Of a stretch of DNA of 8,753 bases, positions 1 to 6,373 are shown piece after piece. The stretch covers positions 1-8,753 of the forward strand of contig JBDTMC010000332.1 of assembly GCA_039934475.1 (NCBI GenBank), written 5' to 3'. Position numbers and translations under genes: made by a program. Source of the stretch: JBDTMC01 sp039934475 (GTDB lineage Bacteria > Acidobacteriota > Terriglobia > Bryobacterales > Bryobacteraceae). Position 1 is the first letter of the stretch. Every line of letters begins with the position of its first letter. Below the pieces are notes generated by a model. That model ran no database searches. It was not told the origin of the DNA and worked only from the letters and a program-made list of their open reading frames with translations.

Positions 1-126
1 CGGTGCCACCAGCACCACGGACTCCGTCCAGGACAATGAGCCCGACACAACGAAGAGCGGCACCAGCAGCGCCGAAAGGGCGAACCATCCGAAAGCAAAC
101 CCGAACGTGAATTGCCGAGGTGTCAA
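1..126 (-). CDS. N-terminal fragment of a putative LytS/AlgZ-type membrane sensor histidine kinase (partial)
   Basis: Reading the minus strand from a TTG at 126-124 gives 42 codons open to the window edge. The frame has a stop just upstream, and the only usable start I see is this TTG, 13 bases after the stop of the preceding gene. The peptide starts LTPRQFTFGF, then has a hydrophobic segment (about residues 8-27, ending ALLVPLFVV) followed by SGSLSWTESVVLVAP, the beginning of a second hydrophobic segment. A helix, a short loop with Trp-Thr/Leu-Glu, then a second helix is how many LytS/AlgZ-family (His_kinase) sensors begin, and such kinases commonly follow LiaF-like genes in Acidobacteria. 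No catalytic motif lies inside the window, so the kinase assignment rests on this short pattern and the context. Any other polytopic membrane protein remains possible. A GAGAG lies about 16 bases before the TTG, so the ribosome site is weak and the start may depend on coupling to the gene before it. Confidence 0.45.
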   Translation of the reverse strand, partial: MTPRQFTFGFAFGWFALSALLVPLFVVSGSLSWTESVVLVAP

Positions 127-139
127 CGCTATATGCCCG

Positions 140-580
140 TTACTCTCTTACCACCACGCTGCCGAACAATGCCACGCCATCGACTTCGATAGACGGCCCT
201 TGCCCGCCACGAACCCGGTATTCCACCCTACCCAGGAAGGGCACGCTTTCTCCGGTAATCCGCGTGCCCGGCGGCACAATGATTTCAACCTGTCCAAATA
301 CAGCGACCGCCGAAACTCGCGGCCTGCTCTCGGCGAAGGAAGCTCCTCGCAGATCCAGCCGGTTTCGCCCAAAGACTGCCACCGCGTCGGCTGACCGGAA
401 GTCCTTTGAATCGACAACCGACGACGTGCTTGAGAAGACGGCCACTCCACTGTTACCCGCCAGGCGTCCATTGACCGAGCGGTCGTGCAGCAAGCCTATA
501 ACCACGATAACGATTAGTAATGGCACCCATCCGTCGGAGCGGCGCCGATATTTCACAGGAGGGTTCATAGTCGGTTCCAT
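140..580 (-). CDS. Small membrane-anchored LiaF-like beta-roll protein
   Basis: This 146-residue protein has a short charged N-terminus (KYRRR at 10-14), one membrane helix at about 18-31 (WVPLLIVIVVIGLL) and a C-terminal domain built from a repeating hydrophobic-Phe-Gly turn: VAVFS (F49), VAVFG (F70), VAVFG (F95), VPFLG (F115) and VALFG (F139). The spacing of 20-25 residues suggests a parallel beta-roll like the C-terminal domain of LiaF and related 'cell wall-active antibiotics response' proteins. The positively charged N-terminus suggests it stays inside, leaving the beta-roll outside the cytoplasmic membrane. Its ATG shares one base with the stop of the upstream paralogue (TGATG), so translation is probably coupled; a GAGG lies 10 bases upstream. 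LiaF proteins inhibit a cell-envelope-stress kinase in Firmicutes; a similar role beside the downstream kinase-like gene is an inference. It lacks the four-helix part of its neighbour. Confidence 0.75.
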   Translation of the reverse strand: MEPTMNPPVKYRRRSDGWVPLLIVIVVIGLLHDRSVNGRLAGNSGVAVFSSTSSVVDSKDFRSADAVAVFGRNRLDLRGASFAESRPRVSAVAVFGQVEIIVPPGTRITGESVPFLGRVEYRVRGGQGPSIEVDGVALFGSVVVRE

Positions 581-1290
581 CAGTTTTTAACCTCGATACC
601 GCCGAAGGCGGCGGTGCCACGCACGTACAGTGTCTTCGCCAGTTCCCCCGGAACATTCACCGGATGTCGCGTTTTGTCCTCGTACCCGCCGAACACGGGT
701 GTCCCCTGAAATACGACCGTCCATACTTCCGGTATCCGGATGGAGATGCCGCCGAAGATCGCACTCATATCCAACACCGCGGAGTCGGTGGCCATAATCG
801 CCCTGCTCAGGTCCACCTCACAGCCACCGAAGATCGCCGTCAGGTTCCCTCCCTCAAATGCCTGGGAGTTACTGCGCACCTCAATGCCGCCGAAGATCGT
901 GGAGAACTGAAGCCAGTTTTCGCTGTTACCCGGAGGTGGATTCGGGCCACCCGGGGGTCGTCCTTCTACTGCGTTCCAAAGCAGCACGACGCCGACGCCA
1001 ACAATGGCCATCGGCCAGAGGTCGAACAGGCGGATGTTAGTAATTCCCAAACGGTTCGCCAGCAAGACTGCGCCAGCCCCGCTCACTAATCCTCCGAAGA
1101 CTCTGGCACCGCCGTCCGGACCCTGAATCATTCGCAGGACGCCAAAGGCGATCAACAACGCGGGCCAAAAGCGGAAGAAATCGCGAATCTCCATTAAGTG
1201 CAGGCGGTCCAGCAGCAGGACGGTACCAAGTACTACCAGGACGCCTCCGGCGACTGCTCCCGAGGTTTGATGCGAGTGTCTGATCCTCAT
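580..1290 (-). CDS. LiaI/LiaF-like four-helix membrane protein with beta-roll tail
   Basis: The 236-residue product has two similar membrane units in tandem. Residues 15-54 (GGVLVVLGTVLLLDRL ... FWPALLIAFGV) and 66-105 (GGLVSGAGAVLLANRL ... LWPMAIVGVGV) each contain two helices joined by a loop with a Trp-Pro motif, the pattern of the LiaI-LiaF-like transmembrane region (DUF5668 type). A Pro/Gly linker (110-122) leads to a C-terminal domain with five FGG turns at F133, F154, F179, F200 and F229, matching the LiaF-type beta-roll. The start is ATG at 1290-1288 with GGAGAG four bases upstream. It is the first gene of a minus-strand operon with the smaller paralogue and the kinase-like gene. By analogy with LiaF and with anti-kinase or scaffold proteins it may modulate that sensor in response to envelope damage, but this is inferred. 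The family call is strong; the function is not known. Confidence 0.82.
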   Translation of the reverse strand: MRIRHSHQTSGAVAGGVLVVLGTVLLLDRLHLMEIRDFFRFWPALLIAFGVLRMIQGPDGGARVFGGLVSGAGAVLLANRLGITNIRLFDLWPMAIVGVGVVLLWNAVEGRPPGGPNPPPGNSENWLQFSTIFGGIEVRSNSQAFEGGNLTAIFGGCEVDLSRAIMATDSAVLDMSAIFGGISIRIPEVWTVVFQGTPVFGGYEDKTRHPVNVPGELAKTLYVRGTAAFGGIEVKN

Positions 1291-1294
1291 AACG

Positions 1295-1300
1295 CTCTCC
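1295..1300 (-). promoter_or_regulatory. Ribosome binding site of the LiaF-like gene
   Basis: On the minus strand GGAGAG stands four bases before the ATG at 1290-1288, a good Shine-Dalgarno match that supports this start. Confidence 0.7.
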
Positions 1301-1347
1301 TATGGCGAGAATAACCGGACGCAGGAGGCACTCACACTCCGGATGCG

Positions 1348-1377
1348 ACGAATCGACGGTAGACCGCGACGAACGGT
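1348..1377 (-). promoter_or_regulatory. Candidate LytTR/AlgR-type operator: two 9-bp direct repeats with a 12-bp spacer
   Basis: On the minus strand the sequence reads ACCGTTCGT (complement of 1369-1377), 12 bases, then TCGATTCGT (complement of 1348-1356). The shared part extends to TTCGTCGC in both copies, exactly 21 bp apart, or two helical turns. The first copy fits every position of the LytTR-domain consensus as I recall it ([TA][AC][CA]GTTN[AG] plus a final pyrimidine or T) and contains CCGTTCGTC, the core reported for Pseudomonas AlgR. The second copy departs at two positions. Relative to the weak -10 at 1308-1313 the pair would lie at roughly -47 to -76, a usual place for an activator. 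The operon downstream appears to encode a LytS-type kinase, whose partner is normally a LytTR regulator, so autoregulation is a natural reading. That regulator gene is outside the window. Confidence 0.5.
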
Positions 1378-1443
1378 ACCCGTGACAAGCGGAAACGCGC
1401 GAAGTCTGACAAAATTGGGTTAACCTCTCTCAGTCGGATAGCC

Positions 1444-1448
1444 AGGGA
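1444..1448 (+). promoter_or_regulatory. Ribosome binding site supporting the TTG start of the hybrid kinase
   Basis: AGGGA lies nine bases before TTG 1458-1460. The next in-frame ATG is codon 38, inside the solute-binding domain and beyond the signal peptide, so the TTG start is preferred. Confidence 0.5.
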
Positions 1449-1457
1449 CGTAACAAG

Positions 1458-3878
1458 TTGTCTGTCCAACGGTATTTGTACCTGTCATGCTTGGCGCTAA
1501 CTGTCGCGCCTTTAGCCGCTCAGTTATCCGGACGAACCATCCGTGTGCCTTTCGGTAACGCACCGCCCATGGTAGTTGCGCGGAAGAACGAGCCGCTGCG
1601 CGGGTTTGCTGTGGAGACGCTCAACGAGGCCGCGCGCCGCGCCGGAATCAAGATCGACTGGGTGCCCGGCGGCACCCCGGATGCGAACGACGAATCCTTA
1701 TTGCATGCCGACATCGACCTGATACTAGGCTCGGCCACGGAAGAACGGCGGCGGCATTTCTACGTCACCGATCCCTGGTGGTCCAGCGAAGTAATCGCCC
1801 TCGTTCCCGCCATCAGCACGATTCAAACCGAGGCCGATTTGCGCGGCCGGATTCTGGCCGGTGCACCGGGCACCAACACGGTGATCGCCAGCCTCGCGCC
1901 CGCTCAACCAGTTGTCCACGAGCCCAACGCCATCGAAGCCGCCAACGCCGCCTGTACAGGTAAGGCCGATGCCGCGGTGATGGCCAATGTGTACCTGCGC
2001 GAACTGCTGGCCGCCCCCTCTTCTCCATGCCGCACACTCAGCCTCCGCATGATCGATATCTCAACCACTGCCGACTATGTCCTCACAACTCGGCTCGAGG
2101 ATGCCGGCACTGCTGCGCGCCTGAAGCGGCAGTTGGACGACATTACCGCGGACGGAACGCTGACCGCCATCGCCGAACGCAATCCACCCATTTCCACTGG
2201 CCACGCCAAGCGCCTCGCGGATACTCTGCGCTCCCGCTATGAGTCGACTCTCTGGCGCCTGATTGGTCTGGCCATATCCCTCGTCAGTTTGCTTGCCGTA
2301 GCCTTTCTGGTTCGCCTTCAGCGTTCAAAGAGAGCGCTCGCCCAAGCCAACGCCCGACTAGCCGACGATCTTGAGGCCCGCACACGAGCCGAGAGAGCAC
2401 TCAACGACAGCGAACTTCGATTTCGTGCGCTCCTCGATTCCGCGCCCCAGACCGTACTGTCCGTCGAGCCCTCGGGAGCAATCGCATTCGCCAACGCGAA
2501 AGCGGAATCGATGTTCGGCTACAATCCGGACACGCTGGTCAGACGTCCGATCGGAGCGCTATTCGCTCCAGAAGTGCAGAGTGAAACCGAAGAGCGCTGG
2601 TGGCGCCGCCTGGAAGTGTTGAGTGAGACAGGACGTTCCGTTCGTGGTAAGGTCATGGGTCTCCACCAAAGTGGCCGGCGCTTTCCGGCTGAAGTCACCT
2701 GCGGCGAGTTGTCTTCGGGCGTTGTCATTCTCTTCATTCAGGATGCGTCGCAGAAGTTGGCTTTGGAATCACAACTCCGGGAAGCGCACAAACTCGACAG
2801 CATCGGGCAACTGGCGGGTGGCTTGGCTCACGACTTCAACAACCTGCTCACCGTGATTCAGGGGTACATCCATTTGATGTTGGATCAACTGAACGCTGAC
2901 TCCAGCCTCCGCAGCCAAGCCGAGAAAATCGAACAGGCCGCCACAAAGGCCGCCGCTCTCACCGGCCAGTTGCTCGCGTTCAGCCGGCGTCAGGTCCCAC
3001 AGGCGCGCAACTTCATCCTCTGCGAGCTGGTGCAGAAGATCGAAGGAATTCTCCGCCCGTTGATTCGGGAGAACGTCGAGATGGTGATCACCCCGCCCTT
3101 GATCGCAGGGTGGATCCATGCCGACCCAAGCCAGGTAGAGCAGATCCTGATTAATCTCGTGCTAAACGCGCGCGATGCGATGCCCCACGGCGGGCGACTT
3201 TCGATCGATGTGCACTCACTCACGGAAACCGTCATCCTGCGCGTCGCCGATACCGGCGTTGGCATACCTGCTGACGTGAAGACACGGATTTTCGACCCGT
3301 TCTTCACCACCAAGCCGCCAGGCAAAGGCACAGGACTGGGACTCTCGGTTGTCTATGGCATCGTCCGCCAGAGCGGAGCCTCTATCGAGGTTCAAAGCGA
3401 AGTGGGAACCGGAACGGTAATCGAAATCAAGTTCCCCAGAGCCGCGTCGCAACCGAGCCGTCACGAAGACCGCCGGCCGCCGCTCCCCTCCCCACAGCCA
3501 GGCCATGGCACCATCCTCTTGGCGGAAGACGAACCCGGTGTCCGCGATTTCGTTTCGGAGATCTTGCGCCGAAACGGATACCAGGTTCTGGCGGCAAGCA
3601 ATGGCTGCGAAGCTATGGATGTACTTGCGAAGGCTGTCTGCCCGATCGACCTGCTACTAACCGATACGATCATGCCCGAGATGGGCGGCGTCTCGCTTGG
3701 CCGCACGTTTGCCGCCCGGTTCCCAGGGACACCGATTCTCCGCATGACCGGCTATGCCGAGCGCGAAGAGGATGATGACCCATCCATTCCCGTCATCAAG
3801 AAACCATTCACCGCGCCTGCTTTGCTTTCCCTGGTGCGCGAAGCCATCGAAGGCGCCACGCCCAACAGCAGCCTATGA
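1458..3878 (+). CDS. Hybrid sensor histidine kinase with periplasmic SBP_bac_3 domain, PAS, and C-terminal receiver
   Basis: The 806-residue protein begins with a signal sequence or first membrane helix (about 5-22, ending LAAQ). Residues 26-245 resemble a family 3 extracellular solute-binding domain, with VPFGNAPPMV, the ADIDLILGSATEERRRH segment, LRGRILAGAPGTN and GKADAAVMANV. Cys166 and Cys191 could form a disulfide. A membrane helix (264-286), a coiled coil (about 287-318) and a PAS domain (about 319-432) follow. The kinase core has phosphoacceptor His458 in GLAHDFNN, the N box around Asn566-Asn570, DTGVGIP (598-604), FDPFFTTK (612-619) and GKGTGLGLS (622-630). The receiver (685-800) has Glu690/Asp691, phosphoacceptor Asp736, Thr764 and Lys782, all intact. 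It should sense a periplasmic ligand, perhaps an amino acid, and relay phosphate from His458 to Asp736. There is no DNA-binding or HPt domain, so an outside partner is needed. It starts with TTG and overlaps the next gene by ATGA. Confidence 0.93.
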   Translation: MSVQRYLYLSCLALTVAPLAAQLSGRTIRVPFGNAPPMVVARKNEPLRGFAVETLNEAARRAGIKIDWVPGGTPDANDESLLHADIDLILGSATEERRRHFYVTDPWWSSEVIALVPAISTIQTEADLRGRILAGAPGTNTVIASLAPAQPVVHEPNAIEAANAACTGKADAAVMANVYLRELLAAPSSPCRTLSLRMIDISTTADYVLTTRLEDAGTAARLKRQLDDITADGTLTAIAERNPPISTGHAKRLADTLRSRYESTLWRLIGLAISLVSLLAVAFLVRLQRSKRALAQANARLADDLEARTRAERALNDSELRFRALLDSAPQTVLSVEPSGAIAFANAKAESMFGYNPDTLVRRPIGALFAPEVQSETEERWWRRLEVLSETGRSVRGKVMGLHQSGRRFPAEVTCGELSSGVVILFIQDASQKLALESQLREAHKLDSIGQLAGGLAHDFNNLLTVIQGYIHLMLDQLNADSSLRSQAEKIEQAATKAAALTGQLLAFSRRQVPQARNFILCELVQKIEGILRPLIRENVEMVITPPLIAGWIHADPSQVEQILINLVLNARDAMPHGGRLSIDVHSLTETVILRVADTGVGIPADVKTRIFDPFFTTKPPGKGTGLGLSVVYGIVRQSGASIEVQSEVGTGTVIEIKFPRAASQPSRHEDRRPPLPSPQPGHGTILLAEDEPGVRDFVSEILRRNGYQVLAASNGCEAMDVLAKAVCPIDLLLTDTIMPEMGGVSLGRTFAARFPGTPILRMTGYAEREEDDDPSIPVIKKPFTAPALLSLVREAIEGATPNSSL

Positions 3879-4708
3879 GTTCGCTGCCGCCCATTCTTGC
3901 CGCTCCTCTCCTATCCGAGGTGGAGGCGAAACTGCTGGAACTGCTCCGTTCCCTTACACCGCAGGAGTGGAGCCGGCCCACGTTAGCCCCGCAGTGGTCC
4001 GTGAGGCAGGTGGCGGCGCATCTCCTCGATACGCACCTACGCAAGCTTTCGATGGTCCGCGATGGCTTTTTTGCGGAGATGCCGCGCATCGACGGTCCGG
4101 CGAGCCTAACGAAATTCGTCAACCGGATGAACCAGGAGGGCGTGGCGATCTACAGCCGCTTCAGCACACCTGTCCTATTGTCGTTGCTCGAGAGCGCGGC
4201 GCGCGAAAGCTGCGAATTCCATCTCTCGCTGGATCCCTTCGCCCGTGCCACATTTGCCGTCAGTTGGGCCGGGGAGTCGGAATCACTCAACTGGTTCGAT
4301 ACAGCGCGCGAACTTACTGAGCGCTGGCACCATCAGCAGCAGATCCGCGTTGCCGTTAATCGCCCGGGCATTCTTACGCGTGAACTGTACCATCCCGTGC
4401 TTGACTGTTTCCTGCGCGTCCTGCCGTTCACCTATCGCGATGTCGAGGCTCCCGTTGGAACCGTCGTCCAGGTCCACATCGCCGGTGAGTGTGGGGGCGA
4501 TTGGAACCTCCACCGCGAGACGGGCGGCTGGATGCTGCAACTGGAGCCGGAGGCTTCACCCACGGCGCGCGCGGTCATTCCCCAGGAGATTGCCTGGCGA
4601 CTCTTCACCAAGGGCATCTCCCGTGCCGAGGCCGATCCTCTGATCGTGGTCGAAGGCGACCCGCGACTAACCGCCCCGATCTTTAGCGCAATCGCCATAG
4701 TCGGCTGA
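3875..4708 (+). CDS. DinB-superfamily / maleylpyruvate isomerase-like protein
   Basis: The 277-residue cytoplasmic protein has the four-helix metal-binding N-domain of the mycothiol-dependent maleylpyruvate isomerase type within the DinB superfamily. It shows WSVRQVAAHLLDTH (His49) in the second helix and ELTERWHHQQQIR with Glu149 and His153 spaced as in the known His/Glu/His metal site. Residues about 190-277 match the SCP2-like C-domain of such proteins, ending in VEGDPRLTAPIFSAIAI. The usual role is a metal- and thiol-dependent transfer or isomerisation, but the natural thiol and substrate cannot be read from the sequence, and there is no sign of mycothiol or aromatic catabolism genes nearby. 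The specific name maleylpyruvate isomerase is therefore not warranted. The ATG sits inside the stop of the kinase gene (ATGA), which points to coupled translation and a shared transcript. No signal peptide is seen. Confidence 0.78.
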   Translation: MSSLPPILAAPLLSEVEAKLLELLRSLTPQEWSRPTLAPQWSVRQVAAHLLDTHLRKLSMVRDGFFAEMPRIDGPASLTKFVNRMNQEGVAIYSRFSTPVLLSLLESAARESCEFHLSLDPFARATFAVSWAGESESLNWFDTARELTERWHHQQQIRVAVNRPGILTRELYHPVLDCFLRVLPFTYRDVEAPVGTVVQVHIAGECGGDWNLHRETGGWMLQLEPEASPTARAVIPQEIAWRLFTKGISRAEADPLIVVEGDPRLTAPIFSAIAIVG

Positions 4709-4717
4709 TGGCGGTGT

Positions 4718-4723
4718 TATGAT
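4718..4723 (+). promoter_or_regulatory. Possible -10 box (TATGAT) directly before the hydrolase gene
   Basis: TATGAT differs from the consensus -10 at one position. Transcription would start near 4730-4731, only two or so bases before ATG 4733, and no Shine-Dalgarno sequence is visible. No -35 match is seen at 16-18 bases upstream. It could make a leaderless message, or be chance within an operon read from 1458. Confidence 0.28.
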
Positions 4724-4732
4724 TTGTCCGAC

Positions 4733-5920
4733 ATGATGGCAACGAAACTCGTTGGACTCCTTCTCTTCACGGCCGCCTGTTCGGCTTCCTGCCTGCCCGA
4801 CGGCGTCCAATCCAGTGGTGCCCTCTACCGTATCTGCCTACCCGACGGAGTATGGAACGGCAAATTGGCGGTCTACGCCCATGGCTACGTCGCCTTTAAC
4901 GAACGACTTAAGATCCCAGACGATTCGCTTCCCGATGGCACTCAGTTATCCACCATAATCACCAGCCTTGGCTTCGCCTACGCGACTTCCAGTTACTCCA
5001 CAAATGGACTTGCCATCGTACCGGCCCAAACCGACCTGAAGGACTTAGTCGGTATCTTTGGATCTAAGGTGGGCAAACCCAGCCGCGTCTACATGGTTGG
5101 GCCTTCGGAGGGCGGGGCAGTGACTGCCTTCTCGGTTGAGAAATTTCCCGACGTTTACAACGCCGGCGAAGCCGCCTGCGGCCCGATCGGCGATTTCCGG
5201 CGCCAGGTCAACTATATCGGGGACTTCCGCGTGATCTTCGACTACTTCTTCCCGGGAGTGATTCCCGGAGAGCCCACAAGCATTCCCGAGGAAGTGATCG
5301 CCAACTGGGATTCCATCTACGAACCCGCGGTGCTTGCCGCGGTGCGCGCCGACCCCACGGCGACAGCGCAGCTTCTCTCAGTGACGGGCGCGCCAGGTGG
5401 TACGCAGGACGAGATTGAATCCACCGTTACCGGTGTGCTCTGGTATAACGTCTTCGGCGCCAATGACGCCGTCGCACGCCTGGGGGGCCAACCCTTCGAC
5501 AACAAGACCCGCCTCTATCACGGCTCCGACAACGACCTCCGGCTTAACCTTAAGGTCCGGCGCGCCACCGCCGACGCCGCCGCCCTCGCCGAAATCGCCC
5601 GTAACTATCAGACCAGCGGCAAGCTGTCTAACCCACTCATCACCATCCATACGCTCGGCGACCCGATCATCCCTTATTGGCATGAGCCGTTGTACAAGGT
5701 GAAGGTAGCCGCAGCCGGTGCCGGCGAGCAGCACATCAACCTTCCCTTCAACGCCTACGGCCATTGCAACTTCACTGCAGATCAGGTGCTGTTAGGCTTC
5801 GGGCTGATGGTATTCAAGGATGCCGGCACGTTGCTGCCCGCGGGCGCAGAGTCAGTGCTACCGGCAAGCCAGCGCGCCGCGTTCGCGGATACCGCCCGAA
5901 GATTGGGGATTCTGCCGTAG
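4733..5920 (+). CDS. Secreted alpha/beta hydrolase
   Basis: With the ATG at 4733 the product is 395 residues (a TTG at 4724 in the same frame would add three). A signal peptide is likely: Lys5, then LVGLLLFTAACSAS, with a cleavage site near Ala-Ser. The mature part starts with a twice-used CLPDG motif (about residues 20-24 and 35-39), whose two cysteines may form a disulfide. An AHGYV oxyanion-type strand follows, and the nucleophile elbow is VGPSEGG, with Ser125 in G-x-S-x-G form. The acid is likely Asp310 in TLGDPIIPYWH and the base His344 in NAYGHCNF, giving a complete triad in family order. The long stretch between (about 150-295) is a cap or lid region. The substrate cannot be told; an esterase, lipase or peptidase-like activity outside the cytoplasm fits. 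It lies 24 bases after the DinB-like gene and touches the MgtC gene, so it probably belongs to the same transcript. A lipobox is not convincing. Confidence 0.8.
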   Translation: MMATKLVGLLLFTAACSASCLPDGVQSSGALYRICLPDGVWNGKLAVYAHGYVAFNERLKIPDDSLPDGTQLSTIITSLGFAYATSSYSTNGLAIVPAQTDLKDLVGIFGSKVGKPSRVYMVGPSEGGAVTAFSVEKFPDVYNAGEAACGPIGDFRRQVNYIGDFRVIFDYFFPGVIPGEPTSIPEEVIANWDSIYEPAVLAAVRADPTATAQLLSVTGAPGGTQDEIESTVTGVLWYNVFGANDAVARLGGQPFDNKTRLYHGSDNDLRLNLKVRRATADAAALAEIARNYQTSGKLSNPLITIHTLGDPIIPYWHEPLYKVKVAAAGAGEQHINLPFNAYGHCNFTADQVLLGFGLMVFKDAGTLLPAGAESVLPASQRAAFADTARRLGILP

Positions 5921-6373
5921 ATGTTTGATCTGCCGTTAGCCGGACAAGACATCCTGCGGAATGCCGAGCATATCGGAACCGCCTTTATCCTCGCTCTCAG
6001 CATCGGGTGGGAGAGTGAACAGGAAACGCATACGGCGGGCGTTCGCACTTTCCCCATCGTTGCCATGGCCGCTTGCGGCTATATACTGCTGCTCGGCAAT
6101 CATGCCGCTTCCGCCGACCAGTCCCGCCTGCTGCAGGGTTTGATCACCGGCATCGGCTTCATCGGAGGCGGCGCCATTCTGAAGGACGGCGCTACGGTAA
6201 CAGGAACGGCCACGGCCGCCAGCGTCTGGAATGCCGGAGTCATTGGCGCGGCAGTCGCCATGGATCACTACGGGATCGCCATTACTCTGGCCGTGCTCAA
6301 CTTGATCACCTTGCGTGCCCTGCTGCCACTGAAGAGATGGCTTGCCCGCAAGGCGGCGGAGACACAAAAGTAG
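5921..6373 (+). CDS. MgtC/SapB family membrane protein (short form)
   Basis: This 150-residue protein shows the MgtC/SapB hallmark segments: LALSIGWESEQETHTAGVRT (25-43), GLITGIGFIGGGAILKDG (73-90), TGTATAASVWNAGVIGAA (94-111) and a last hydrophobic helix (about 117-135, ending in LLPLKRW). Four or five membrane helices are expected in the cytoplasmic membrane. Salmonella MgtC is about 230 residues and has an extra ACT-like C-domain. Here the protein stops after the membrane part, as in many short SapB/YhiD relatives. MgtC proteins matter for growth at low magnesium and bind the F1Fo ATP synthase in Salmonella; whether this one does is unknown. The usual Glu-Arg pair after Gly-Trp is Glu-Ser-Glu here. 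Its ATG follows the TAG of the hydrolase gene with no gap, and a GGGGA about 12 bases upstream is a weak ribosome site, so it is probably translated by coupling. Confidence 0.88.
   Translation: MFDLPLAGQDILRNAEHIGTAFILALSIGWESEQETHTAGVRTFPIVAMAACGYILLLGNHAASADQSRLLQGLITGIGFIGGGAILKDGATVTGTATAASVWNAGVIGAAVAMDHYGIAITLAVLNLITLRALLPLKRWLARKAAETQK

Larger units (their letters stand above)
1291..1457. promoter_or_regulatory. Divergent control region between the LiaF-like operon and the hybrid kinase operon
   Basis: These 167 bases hold no gene and must carry the promoters of both divergent units. For the minus operon the best -10 is TATTCT (complement of 1308-1313), with no good -35 at 17-18 bases (TGTGAG, complement of 1331-1336), which would suit an activator-dependent promoter; the direct repeats at 1348-1377 sit just upstream of it. 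For the plus operon there is CTGACA at 1406-1411 as a possible -35, but I see no matching -10 at normal spacing. An 8-bp perfect palindrome GGTTAACC lies at 1418-1425 and could be an operator or chance. Confidence 0.5.

Noticed and set aside
120..590. 156-codon open frame on the plus strand opposite the small LiaF-like gene
   Set aside because: It is the antisense of a clearly domain-bearing frame, has low-complexity Arg/Thr/Pro-rich sequence and no recognisable motif.
1458..1500. Lipoprotein signal around Cys11 of the hybrid kinase
   Set aside because: The residues before the Cys (LYLS) do not form a lipobox and the Cys sits at the start of the hydrophobic stretch.
3754..4320. 188-codon plus-strand frame spanning the kinase/DinB junction
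   Set aside because: It overlaps two genes with intact domain motifs in other frames and its translation is Pro/Arg/Gly-rich without a fold signature.
3875..4708. Naming this gene a true mycothiol-dependent maleylpyruvate isomerase
   Set aside because: Family resemblance is clear, but no gentisate pathway or mycothiol gene is nearby and this superfamily has many functions.
4724..4726. TTG as start of the hydrolase gene
   Set aside because: It overlaps the end of the possible -10 box, has no ribosome site and adds only three residues before two ATGs that begin a normal signal peptide.
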